In this document: piece by piece, positions 47,381 to 60,298 of the stretch
Position numbering within the stretch: position 1 is the first letter of the stretch
Layout of the letters: the number at the start of each line of letters is the position of its first letter
From: Volvox africanus
Taxonomy: Eukaryota; Chlorophyta; Chlorophyceae; Chlamydomonadales; Volvocaceae
Assembly: GCA_030268105.1 (NCBI GenBank)
Contig: BSDZ01000003.1
Span: forward strand, 558,001 to 622,000
Direction of reading: 5' to 3'
DNA length: 64,000 nucleotides
Notes under the pieces: generated by a model
Told to the model about the DNA's origin: nothing
Seen by the model: the letters and a program-made list of their open reading frames with translations, nothing else
Database searches by the model: none
Program-made: the position numbers and the translations under genes

Positions 47381-50300
47381 GTTAGATTCCCGCTCGCAGG
47401 TTGTTGAGAGTGCGCAATGCACATATACCAATGAATGTTGCAATAAGGGCCAGGCAGGCCTGCGCGCATTCAAATTTAAATAGGTCTGGGCTGGCCGAGA
47501 GTTGCCGGTTAGATGTTCGCTGGCTGATGATCAGGGCAGGTTCTGGAGAGTGAGCCATTGACATATAAGAATAAATGATGCAATAAGGTCCAGGCAGGCC
47601 TGGGCGCATTGCAAATTTCAATAGGTTTTGGGCTGGCCGAGAGTCGCTGGTTAGATTCCCGCTGGCTGATGATTACGGCAGGTTCCTGAGAGTGAGCCAT
47701 GCACATATACTATTTAATGATGCAATAAGGTCCGGGCAGGCCTGGGCGCATTGAAAAAGTTAATAGGTTTGGGCTGGCCGAGCATCACCGTTTAGATTCC
47801 CACTTGCTGATGATCAGGGCAGGTTGTTGAGAGTGAGCCATGCACATATAAGAATAAATGATGCAATAAGGTCCAGGCAGGCCTGGGCGCATTCAAATTT
47901 CAATAGGTTTTGGGCTGGCCGAGAGTTGCCGGTTAGATTCCCGCTGGCTGATGATCACTGCAGGTTCTGAAGAGTCAGCCATGGACATATAAGAATAAAT
48001 GATGCAATAAGGTCCAGGCAGGCCTGGGCGCATTGCAAATATTTACAGGTTTGGGCTGGCCGAGCATCACCGTTTAGATTCCCACTTGCTGATGATCATG
48101 GCAGGTTGTTGAGGGTGCGCAATGCACATATACCAATGAATGATGCAATAAGGGCCAGGCAGGCCTGGGCGCATTCAAATTTCAATAGGTTTTGGGATGG
48201 CCGAGAGTGGCTGGTTAGATTCCCGCTGGCTGATGATCAGGGCAGGTTCCGGAGAGTGAGCCATTGACATATACCAATAAATGATGCGATAAGGTCCAGG
48301 CAGGCCTGGGCGCATTGCAAATATTTACAGGTTTGGGCTGGCCGAGCGTCAACGGTTAGATTCCTGTTGGAAGGTTGTTGAGAGTGTGCAATGCACATAT
48401 ACCAATGAATGATGCAATAAGGGCCAGGCTGACCTGACAGCATTGCTAATTTTCACAGGTTTGGGCTGGCCGAGAGTCACTGGTTAGATTCCCGCTGGCA
48501 GGTTGTTGAGGGTGCGAAATGCACATATACCAATGAATGATGCAATAAGGGCCAGGCAGGCCTGGGCGCATTGCAAATTTCAATAGGTTTTGGGCTGGCC
48601 GAGAGTCGCTGGTTAGATTCCCGCTGGCTGATGATCAGGGCAGGTTCCTGAGAGTGAGCCATGCACATATACTATTTAATGATGCAATAAGGTCCAGGCA
48701 GGCCTGGGCGCATTGCAAATTTCAATAGGTTTGGGCTGGCCGAGCATCACCGTTTAGATTCCCACTTGCTGAAGATCAGGGCAGGTTGTTGAGAGTGAGC
48801 CATGCACATTTAAGAATTAATGATGCAATAAGGTCCAGGCAGGCCTGGGCGCATTGCAAATTTCAATAGGTTTGGGCTGGCCAAAAGTTGCCGGTTAGAT
48901 TCCCGCTGGCTGATGATCAGGGCAGGATCTGGAGAGTGAGCCATGGACGTATAAGAATAAATGATGCAATAAGGTCCAGGCAGGCCTGGGCGCATTGCAA
49001 ATATTTACAGGTTTGGGCTGGCCGAGCATCACCGTTTAGATTCCCACTTGCTGATGATCATGGCAGGTTGTTGAGGGTGCGCAATGCACATTTAAGAATG
49101 AATGATGCAATAAGGGCCAGGCAGGCCTGGGCGCATTTCAAATTTCAATAGGTTTGGGGCTGGCCGAGAGTGGCTGGTTAGATTCCCGCTGGCTGATGAT
49201 CAGGGCAGGTTGTTGAGAGTGAGCCATGCACATATACTATTTAATGATGCAATAAGGGCCAGGCAGGCCTGGGCGCATTACAAATCTTAACAGGTTTGGG
49301 CTAGCTGAGCATCACCGTTTAGATTCCCACTTGCTGAAGATCAGGGCAGGTTGTTGAGAGTGAGCCATGCACATTTAAGAATTAATGATGCAATAAGGTC
49401 CAGGCAGGCCTGGGCGCATTTCAAATTTCAATAGGTTTGGGGCTGGCCGAGAGTGGCTGGTTAGATTCCCGCTGGCTGATGATCAGGGCAGGTTGTTGAG
49501 AGTGAGCCATGCACATATACTATTTAATGATGCAATAAGGGCCAGGCAGGCCTGGGCGCATTGCAAATTTCAATAGGTTTTGGGCTGGCCGAGTGTCACT
49601 GGTTAGATTCCCGATGGCTGATGATCAGGGCAGGTTGTTGAGAGTGAGCCATGCGCATATAAGAATAAATGATCCAATAAGGGCCAGGCAGGCCTGGGCG
49701 CATTGCAAATATTAACAGGTTTGGGCTGGCCGAGAGTTGCCGGTTAGATTCCCGCTCGCAGGTTGTTGAGAGTGCGCAATGCACATATACCAATGAATGT
49801 TGCAATAAGGGCCAGGCAGGCCTGCGCGCATTCAAATTTAAATAGGTCTGGGCTGGCCGAGAGTTGCCGGTTAGATGTTCGCTGGCTGATGATCAGGGCA
49901 GGTTCTGGAGAGTGAGCCATTGACATATAAGAATAAATGATGCAATAAGGTCCAGGCAGGCCTGGGCGCATTGCAAATTTCAATAGGTTTTGGGCTGGCC
50001 GAGAGTCGCTGGTTAGATTCCCGCTGGCTGATGATTACGGCAGGTTCCTGAGAGTGAGCCATGCACATATACTATTTAATGATGCAATAAGGTCCAGGCA
50101 GGCCTGGGCGCATTGAAAAAGTTAATAGGTTTGGGCTGGCCGAGCATCACCGTTTAGATTCCCACTTGCTGATGATCAGGGCAGGTTGTTGAGAGTCAGC
50201 CATGCACATATAAGAATAAATGATGCAATAAGGTCCAGGCAGGCCTGGGCGCATTCAAATTTCAATAGGTTTTGGGCTGGCCGAGAGTTGCCGGTTAGAT

Positions 50301-53300
50301 TCCCGCTGGCTGATGATCACTGCAGGTTCTGAAGAGTCAGCCATGGACATATAAGAATAAATGATGCAATAAGGTCCAGGCAGGCCTGGGCGCATTGCAA
50401 ATATTTACAGGTTTGGGCTGGCCGAGCATCACCGTTTAGATTCCCACTTGCTGATGATCATGGCAGGTTGTTGAGGGTGCGCAATGCACATATACCAATG
50501 AATGATGCAATAAGGGCCAGGCAGGCCTGGGCGCATTCAAATTTCAATAGGTTTTGGGATGGCCGAGAGTGGCTGGTTAGATTCCCGCTGGCTGATGATC
50601 AGGGCAGGTTCCGGAGAGTGAGCCATTGACATATACCAATAAATGATGCGATAAGGTCCAGGCAGGCCTGGGCGCATTGCAAATATTTACAGGTTTGGGC
50701 TGGCCGAGCGTCAACGGTTAGATTCCTGTTGGAAGGTTGTTGAGAGTGTGCAATGCACATATACCAATGAATGATGCAATAAGGGCCTGGCTGACCTGAC
50801 AGCATTGCTAATTTTCACAGGTTTGGGCTGGCCGAGAGTCACTGGTTAGATTCCCGCTGGCAGGTTGTTGAGGGTGCGAAATGCACATATACCAATGAAT
50901 GATGCAATAAGGGCCAGGCAGGCCTGCGCGCATTGCAAATTTCAATAGGTTTTGGGCTGGCCGAGAGTCACTGGTTAGATTCCCGATGGCTGATGATCAG
51001 GGCAGGTTGTTGAGAGTGAGCCAAGTGCATATAAGAATAAATGATGCAATAAGGTCCAGGCAGGCCTGGGCGCATTGCAAATTTTAACAGGTTTGGGCTG
51101 GCGAGAGAGTCTCCTGTTAAATTCCCACTGGATGATGATCAGGGCAGGTTGTTGATAGTGCGCAATGCAAATATACCAATGAATGATGCAATAAGGGCCA
51201 GGCAGGCCTGGGCGCATTGCAAATTTCAATAGGTTTGGGCTTGCTGAGAGTTGCCGGTTAGATTCCCGCTGGCTGATGATCAGGGCAGGTTCTAGAGAGT
51301 GAGCAATTGACATATAAGAATAAATGATGCAATAAGGTCCAGGCAGGCCTGGGCGCATTGCAAATATTAACAGGTTTGGGCTGGCCGAGAGTTGCCGGTT
51401 AGATTCCCGCTCGCAGGTTGTTGAGAGTGCGCAATGCACATATACCAATGAATGTTGCAATAAGGGCCAGGCAGGCCTGCGCGCATTCAAATTTAAATAG
51501 GTCTGGGCTGGCCGAGAGTTGCCGGTTAGATGTTCGCTGGCTGATGATCAGGGCAGGTTCTGGAGAGTGAGCCATTGACATATAAGAATAAATGATGCAA
51601 TAAGGGCCAGGCAGGCCTGGGCGCATTGCAAATTTCAATAGGTTTTGGGCTGGCCGAGAGTCGCTGGTTAGATTCCCGCTGGCTGATGATTACGGCAGGT
51701 TCCTGAGAGTGAGCCATGCACATATACTATTTAATGATGCAATAAGGTCCAGGCAGGCCTGGGCGCATTGAAAAAGTTAATAGGTTTGGGCTGGCCGAGC
51801 ATCACCGTTTAGATTCCCACTTGCTGATGATCAGGGCAGGTTGTTGAGAGTGAGCCATGCACATATAAGAATAAATGATGCAATAAGGTCCAGGCAGGCC
51901 TGGGCGCATTCAAATTTCAATAGGTTTTGGGCTGGCAAAGAGTTGCCGGTTAGATTTCCGCTGGCTGATGATCACTGCAGGTTCTGAAGAGTCAGCCATG
52001 GACATATAAGAATAAATGATGCAATAAGGTCCAGGCAGGCCTGGGCGCATTGCAAATATTTACAGGTTTGGGCTGGCCGAGCATCACCGTTTAGATTCCC
52101 ACTTGCTGATGATCATGGCAGGTTGTTGAGGGTGCGCAATGCACATATACCAATGAATGATGCAATAAGGGCCAGGCAGGCCTGGGCGCATTCAAATTTC
52201 AATAGGTTTTGGGCTGGCCGAGAGTGGCTGGTTAGATTCCCGCTGGCTGATGATCAGGGCAGGTTCCGGAGAGTGAGCCATTGACATATACCAATAAATG
52301 ATGCAATAAGGTCCAGGCAGGCCTGGGCGCATTGCAAATATTTACAGGTTTGGGCTGGCCGAGCGTCAACGGTTAGATTCCTGTTGGAAGGTTGTTGAGA
52401 GTGTGCAATGCACATATACCAATGAATGATGCAATAAGGGCCAGGCTGACCTGACAGCATTGCTAATTTTCACAGGTTTGGGCTGGCCGAGAGTCACTGG
52501 TTAGATTCCCGCTGGCAGGTTGTTGAGGGTGCGAAATGCACATATACCAATGAATGATGCAATAAGGGCCAGGCAGGCCTGGGCGCATTGCAAATTTCAA
52601 TAGGTTTTGGGCTGGCCGAGAGTTGCTGGTTAGATTCCCGCTGGCTGATGATCAGGGCAGGTTCCTGAGAGTGAGCCATGCACATATACTATTTAATGAT
52701 GCAATAAGGTCCAGGCAGGCCTGGGCGCATTGCAAATATTTACAGGTTTGGGCTGGCCGAGCATCACCGTTTAGATTCCCACTTGCTGAAGATCAGGGCA
52801 GGTTGTTGAGAGTGAGCCATGCACATTTAAGAATTAATGATGCAATAAGGTCCAGGCAGGCCTGGGCGCATTGCAAATTTCAATAGGTTTGGGCTGGCCA
52901 AAAGTTGCCGGTTAGATTCCCGCTGGCTGATGATCAGGGCAGGATCTGGAGAGTGAGCCATGGACGTATAAGAATAAATGATGCAATAAGGTCCAGGCAG
53001 GCCTGGGCGCATTGCAAATATTTACAGGTTTGGGCTGGCCGAGCATCACCGTTTAGATTCCCACTTGCTGATGATCATGGCAGGTTGTTGAGGGTGCGCA
53101 ATGCACATTTAAGAATGAATGATGCAATAAGGGCCAGGCAGGCCTGGGCGCATTTCAAATTTCAATAGGTTTGGGGCTGGCCGAGAGTGGCTGGTTAGAT
53201 TCCCGCTGGCTGATGATCAGGGCAGGTTGTTGAGAGTGAGCCATGCACATATACTATTTAATGATGCAATAAGGGCCAGGCAGGCCTGGGCGCATTACAA

Positions 53301-56300
53301 ATCTTAACAGGTTTGGGCTAGCTGAGCATCACCGTTTAGATTCCCACTTGCTGAAGATCAGGGCAGGTTGTTGAGAGTGAGCCATGCACATTTAAGAATT
53401 AATGATGCAATAAGGTCCAGGCAGGCCTGGGCGCATTTCAAATTTCAATAGGTTTGGGGCTGGCCGAGAGTGGCTGGTTAGATTCCCGCTGGCTGATGAT
53501 CAGGGCAGGTTGTTGAGAGTGAGCCATGCACATATACTATTTAATGATGCAATAAGGGCCAGGCAGGCCTGGGCGCATTGCAAATTTCAATAGGTTTTGG
53601 GCTGGCCGAGTGTCACTGGTTAGATTCCCGCTGGCTGATGATCAGGGCAGGTTGTTGAGAGTGAGCCATGCACATTTAAGAATTAATGATGCAATAAGGT
53701 CCAGGCAGGCCTGGGCGCATTTCAAATTTCAGTAGGTTTGGGGCTGGCCGAGAGTGGCTGGTTAGATTCCCGCTGGCTGATGATCAGGGCAGGTTGTTGA
53801 GAGTGAGCCATGCACATATACCAATGAATGTTGCAATAAGGGCCAGGCAGGCCTGCGCGCATTCAAATTTAAATAGGTCTGGGCTGGCCGAGAGTTGCCG
53901 GTTAGATTCCCGCTGGCTGATGATCAGGGCAGGTTCTAGAGAGTGAGCAATTGACATATAAGAATAAATGATGCAATAAGGTCCAGGCAGGCCTGGGCGC
54001 ATTGCAAATATTAACAGGTTTGGGCTGGCCGAGAGTTGCCGGTTAGATTCCCGCTCGCAGGTTGTTGAGAGTGCGCAATGCACATATACCAATGAATGTT
54101 GCAATAAGGGCCAGGCAGGCCTGCACGCATTCAAATTTAAATAGGTCTGGGCTGGCCGAGAGTTGCCGGTTAGATGTTCGCTGGCTGATGATCAGGGCAG
54201 GTTCTGGAGAGTGAGCCATTGACATATAAGAATAAATGATGCAATAAGGTCCAGGCAGGCCTGGGCGCATTGCAAATTTCAATAGGTTTTGGGCTGGCCG
54301 AGAGTCGCTGGTTAGATTCCCGCTGGCTGATGATTACGGCAGGTTCCTGAGAGTGAGCCATGCACATATACTATTTAATGATGCAATAAGGTCCAGGCAG
54401 GCCTGGGCGCATTGAAAAAGTTAATAGGTTTGGGCTGGCCGAGCATCACCGTTTAGATTCCCACTTGCTGATGATCAGGGCAGGTTGTTGAGAGTGAGCC
54501 ATGCACATATAAGAATAAATGATGCAATAAGGTCCAGGCAGGCCTGGGCGCATTCAAATTTCAATAGGTTTTGGGCTGGCCGAGAGTTGCCGGTTAGATT
54601 CCCGCTGGCTGATGATCACTGCAGGTTCTGAAGAGTCAGCCATGGACATATAAGAATAAATGATGCAATAAGGTCCAGGCAGGCCTGGGCGCATTGCAAA
54701 TATTTACAGGTTTGGGCTGGCCGAGCATCACCGTTTAGATTCCCACTTGCTGATGATCATGGCAGGTTGTTGAGGGTGCGCAATGCACATATACCAATGA
54801 ATGATGCAATAAGGGCCAGGCAGGCCTGGGCGCATTCAAATTTCAATAGGTTTTTGGCTGGCCGAGAGTGGCTGGTTAGATTCCCGCTGGCTGATGATCA
54901 GGGCAGGTTCCGGAGAGTGAGCCATTGACATATACCAATAAATGATGCGATAAGGTCCAGGCAGGCCTGGGCGCATTGCAAATATTTACAGGTTTGGGCT
55001 GGCCGAGCCTCAACGGTTAGATTCCTGTTGGAAGGTTGTTGAGAGTGTGCAATGCACATATACCAATGAATGATGCAATAAGGGCCAGGCTGACCTGACA
55101 GCATTGCTAATTTTCACAGGTTTGGGCTGGCCGAGAGTCACTGGTTAGATTCCCGCTGGCAGGTTGTTGAGGGTGCGAAATGCACATATACCAATGAATG
55201 ATGCAATAAGGGCCAGGCAGGCCTGGGCACATTGCAAATTTCAATAGGTTTTGGGCTGGCCGAGAGTCACTGGTTAGATTCCCGATGGCTGATGATCAGG
55301 GCAGGTTGTTGAGAGTGAGCCAAGTGCATATAAGAATAAATGATGCAATAAGGTCCAGGCAGGCCTGGGCGCATTGCAAATTTAAACAGGTTTGGGCTGG
55401 CGAGAGAGTCTCCTGTTAAATTCCCACTGGATGATGATCAGGGCAGGTTGTTGATAGTGCGCAATGCAAATATACCAATGAATGATGCAATAAGGGCCAG
55501 GCAGGCCTGGGCGCATTGCAAATTTCAATAGGTTTTGGGCTGGCCGAGAGTCGCTGGTTAGATTCCCGCTGGCTGATGATCAGGGCAGGTTCCTGAGAGT
55601 GAGCCATGCACATATACTATTTAATGATGCAATAAGGTCCAGGCAGGCCTGGGCGCATTGAAAAAGTTAATAGGTTTGGGCTGGCCGAGCATCACCGTTT
55701 AGATTCCCACTTGCTGATGATCAGGGCAGGTTGTTGAGAGTGAGCCATGCACATATAAGAATAAATGATGCAATAAGGTCCAGGCAGGCCTGGGCGCATT
55801 CAAATTTCAATAGGTTTTGGGCTGGCCGAGAGTTGCCGGTTAGATTCCCGCTGGCTGATGATCACTGCAGGTTCTGAAGAGTCAGCCATGGACATATAAG
55901 AATAAATGATGCAATAAGGTCCAGGCAGGCCTGGGCGCATTGCAAATATTTACAGGTTTGGGCTGGCCGAGCATCACCGTTTAGATTCCCACTTGCTGAT
56001 GATCATGGCAGGTTGTTGAGGGTGCGCAATGCACATATACCAATGAATGATGCAATAAGGGCCAGGCAGGCCTGGGCGCATTCAAATTTCAATAGGTTTT
56101 GGGCTGGCCGAGAGTGGCTGGTTAGATTCCCGCTGGCTGATGATCAGGGCAGGTTCCGGAGAGTGAGCCATTGACATATACCAATAAATGATGCGATAAG
56201 GTCCAGGCAGGCCTGGGCGCATTGCAAATATTTACAGGTTTGGGCTGGCCGAGCGTCAACGGTTAGATTCCTGTTGGAAGGTTGATGAGAGTGTGCAATG

Positions 56301-56350
56301 CACATATACCAATGAATGATGCAATAAGGGCCAGGCTGACCTGACAGCAT
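46958..56350 (-). repeat. Higher-order repeats with shifts 2362, 1655, 2644 and 1246 bp
   Basis: Segments at 47382, 47509 and 48237 recur at 49744, 49871 and 50599 (2362 bp), then at 51399, 51526 and 52254 (1655 bp), then at 54043, 54170 and 54898 (2644 bp). The 54898 segment recurs at 56144 (1246 bp). The 46958 segment matches 50975, and 48477 and 48810 match 52494 and 52827 (4017 bp, the sum of the first two shifts). Unit size varies because blocks of whole monomers were gained or lost. Confidence 0.85.
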
Positions 56351-57502
56351 TGCTAATTTTCACAGGTTTGGGCTGGCCGAGAGTCACTGGTTAGATTCCC
56401 GCTGGCAGGTTGTTGAGGGTGCGAAATGCACATATACCAATGAATGATGCAATAAGGGCCAGGCAGGCCTGGGCGCATTGCAAATTTCAATAGGTTTTGG
56501 GCTGGCCGAGAGTCGCTGGTTAGATTCCCGCTGGCTGATGATCAGGGCAGGTTCCTGAGAGTGAGCCATGCACATATACTATTTAATGATGCAATAAGGT
56601 CCAGGCAGGCCTGGGCGCATTGCAAATATTTACAGGTTTGGGCTGGCCGAGCATCACCGTTTAGATTCCCACTTGCTGAAGATCAGGGCAGGTTGTTGAG
56701 AGTGAGCCATGCACATTTAAGAATTAATGATGCAATAAGGTCCAGGCAGGCCTGGGCGCATTGCAAATTTCAATAGGTTTGGGCTGGCCAAAAGTTGCCG
56801 GTTAGATTCCCGCTGGCTGATGATCAGGGCAGGATCTGGAGAGTGAGCCATGGACATATAAGAATAAATGATGCAATAAGGTCCAGGCAGGCCTGGGCGC
56901 ATTGCAAATATTTACAGGTTTGGGCTGGCCGAGCATCACCGTTTAGATTCCCACTTGCTGATGATCATGGCAGGTTGTTGAGGGTGCGCAATGCACATTT
57001 AAGAATGAATGATGCAATAAGGGCCAGGCAGGCCTGGGCGCATTTCAAATTTCAATAGGTTCGGGGCTGGCCGAGAGTGGCTGGTTAGATTCCCGCTGGC
57101 TGATGATCAGGGCAGGTTGTTGAGAGTGAGCCATGCACATATACTATTTAATGATGCAATAAGGGCCAGGCAGGCCTGGGCGCATTACAAATCTTAACAG
57201 GTTTGGGCTAGCTGAGCATCACCGTTTAGATTCCCACTTGCTGAAGATCAGGGCAGGTTGTTGAGAGTGAGCCATGCACATTTAAGAATTAATGATGCAA
57301 TAAGGTCCAGGCAGGCCTGGGCGCATTTCAAATTTCAATAGGTTTGGGGCTGGCCGAGAGTGGCTAGTTAGATTCCCGCTGGCTGATGATCAGGGCAGGT
57401 TGTTGAGAGTGAGCCATGCACATATACTATTTAATGATGCAATAAGGGCCAGGCAGGCCTGGGCGCATTGCAAATTTCAATAGGTTTTGGGCTGGCCGAG
57501 TG

Positions 57503-58810
57503 TCACTGGTTAGATTCCCGATGGCTGATGATCAGGGCAGGTTGTTGAGAGTGAGCCATGCGCATATAAGAATAAATGATCCAATAAGGGCCAGGCAGGC
57601 CTGGGCGCATATCAAATATTAACAGGTTTGGGCTGGCCGAGAGTTGCCGGTTAAATTCCCGCTCGCAGGTAGTTGAGAGTGCGCAATGCACATATACCAA
57701 TGAATGTTGCAATAAGGGCCAGGCAGGCCTGCGCGCATTCAAATTTAAATAGGTCTGGGCTGGCCGAGAGTTGCCGGTCAGATGTTCGCTGGCTGATGAT
57801 CAGGGCAGGTTCTGGAGAGTGAGCCATTGACATATACCAATAAATGATGCAATAAGGTCCAGGCAGGCCTGGGCGCATTGCGAATTTCAATAGGTTTTGG
57901 GCTGGCCGAGAGTCGCTGGTTAGATTCCCGCTGGCTGATGATTACGGCAGGTTCCTGAGAGTGAGCCATGCACATATACTATTTAATGATGCAATAAGGT
58001 CCAGGCAGGCCTGGGCGCATTGAAAAAGTTAATAGGTTTGGGCTGGCCGAGCATCACCGTTTAGATTCCCACTTGCTGAAGATCAGGGCAGGTTGTTGAG
58101 AGTGAGCCATGCACATTTAAGAATTAATGATGCAATAAGGTCCAGGCAGGCCTGGGCGCATTTCAAATTTCAATAGGTTTGGGGCTGGCCGAGAGTGGCT
58201 AGTTAGATTCCCGCTGGCTGATGATCAGGGCAGGTTGTTGAGAGTGAGCCATGCACATATACTATTTAATGATGCAATAAGGGCCAGGCAGGCCTGGGCG
58301 CATTGCAAATTTCAATAGGTTTTGGGCTGGCCGAGTGTCACTGGTTAGATTCCCGATGGCTGATGATCAGGGCAGGTTGTTGAGAGTGAGCCATGCGCAT
58401 ATAAGAATAAATGATCCAATAAGGGCCAGGCAGGCCTGGGCGCATATCAAATATTAACAGGTTTGGGCTGGCCGAGAGTTGCCGGTTAAATTCCCGCTCG
58501 CAGGTAGTTGAGAGTGCGCAATGCACATATACCAATGAATGTTGCAATAAGGGCCAGGCAGGCCTGCGCGCATTCAAATTTAAATAGGTCTGGGCTGGCC
58601 GAGAGTTGCCGGTCAGATGTTCGCTGGCTGATGATCAGGGCAGGTTCTGGAGAGTGAGCCATTGACATATACCAATAAATGATGCAATAAGGTCCAGGCA
58701 GGCCTGGGCGCATTGCGAATTTCAATAGGTTTTGGGCTGGCCGAGAGTCGCTGGTTAGATTCCCGCTGGCTGATGATTACGGCAGGTTCCTGAGAGTGAG
58801 CCATGCACAT
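57503..58810 (-). repeat. 835-bp tandem duplication
   Basis: Segments at 57503, 57651 and 57778 recur at 58338, 58486 and 58613 with the same translations. The rare variants GGTCAGATGTTCGCTGGC and GCGCATATCAAATATTAAC are shared. This looks very recent. Confidence 0.85.
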
Positions 58811-58896
58811 ATACTATTTAATGATGCAATAAGGTCCAGGCAGGCCTGGGCGCATTGAAAAAGTTAATAGGTTTGGGCTGGCCGAGCATCACCGTT

Positions 58897-60024
58897 TAGA
58901 TTCCCACTTGCTGATGATCAGGGCAGGTTGTTGAGAGTGAGCCATGCACATATAAGAATAAATGATGCAATAAGGTCCAGGCAGGCCTGGGCGCATTCAA
59001 ATTTCAATAGGTTTTGGGCTGGCCGAGAGTTGCCGGTTAGATTCCCGCTGGCTGATGATCACTGCAGGTTCTGAAGAGTCAGCCATGGACATATAAGAAT
59101 AAATGATGCAATAAGGTCCAGGCAGGCCTGGGCGCATTGCAAATATTTACAGGTTTGGGCTGGCCGAGCATCACCGTTTAGATTCCCACTTGCTGATGAT
59201 CATGGCAGGTTGTTGAGGGTGCGCAATGCACATATACCAATGAATGATGCAATAAGGGCCAGGCAGGCCTGGGCGCATTCAAATTTCAATAGGTTTTTGG
59301 CTGGCCGAGAGTGGCTGGTTAGATTCCCGCTGGCTGATGATCAGGGCAGGTTCCGGAGAGTGAGCCATTGACATATACCAATAAATGATGCGATAAGGTC
59401 CAGGCAGGCCTGGGCGCATTGCAAATATTTACAGGTTTGGGCTGGCCGAGCATCACCGTTTAGATTCCCACTTGCTGATGATCAGGGCAGGTTGTTGAGA
59501 GTGAGCCATGCACATATAAGAATAAATGATGCAATAAGGTCCAGGCAGGCCTGGGCGCATTCAAATTTCAATAGGTTTTGGGCTGGCCGAGAGTTGCCGG
59601 TTAGATTCCCGCTGGCTGATGATCACTGCAGGTTCTGAAGAGTCAGCCATGGACATATAAGAATAAATGATGCAATAAGGTCCAGGCAGGCCTGGGCGCA
59701 TTGCAAATATTTACAGGTTTGGGCTGGCCGAGCATCACCGTTTAGATTCCCACTTGCTGATGATCATGGCAGGTTGTTGAGGGTGCGCAATGCACATATA
59801 CCAATGAATGATGCAATAAGGGCCAGGCAGGCCTGGGCGCATTCAAATTTCAATAGGTTTTTGGCTGGCCGAGAGTGGCTGGTTAGATTCCCGCTGGCTG
59901 ATGATCAGGGCAGGTTCCGGAGAGTGAGCCATTGACATATACCAATAAATGATGCGATAAGGTCCAGGCAGGCCTGGGCGCATTGCAAATATTTACAGGT
60001 TTGGGCTGGCCGAGCATCACCGTT
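58897..60024 (-). repeat. 564-bp tandem duplication (about four long monomers per copy)
   Basis: TAGATTCCCACTTGCTGATG starts at 58897, 59461 and 60025. The order of variants (CACTGCAGGTTCTGAAG, then CATGGCAGGTTGTTGAGGG, then GGTTCCGGAGAGTGAG) is the same in the first two copies. 564 equals 4 x 141. Confidence 0.85.
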
Positions 60025-60298
60025 TAGATTCCCACTTGCTGATGATCATGGCAGGTTGTTGAGGGTGCGCAATGCACATATACCAATGAATGATGCAATA
60101 AGGGCCAGGCAGGCCTGGGCGCATTCAAATTTCAATAGGTTTTGGGCTGGCCGAGAGTGGCTGGTTAGATTCCCGCTGGCTGATGATCAGGGCAGGTTCC
60201 GGAGAGTGAGCCATTGACATATACCAATAAATGATGCGATAAGGTCCAGGCAGGCCTGGGCGCATTGCTAATTTTCACAGGTTTGGGCTGGCCGAGGG

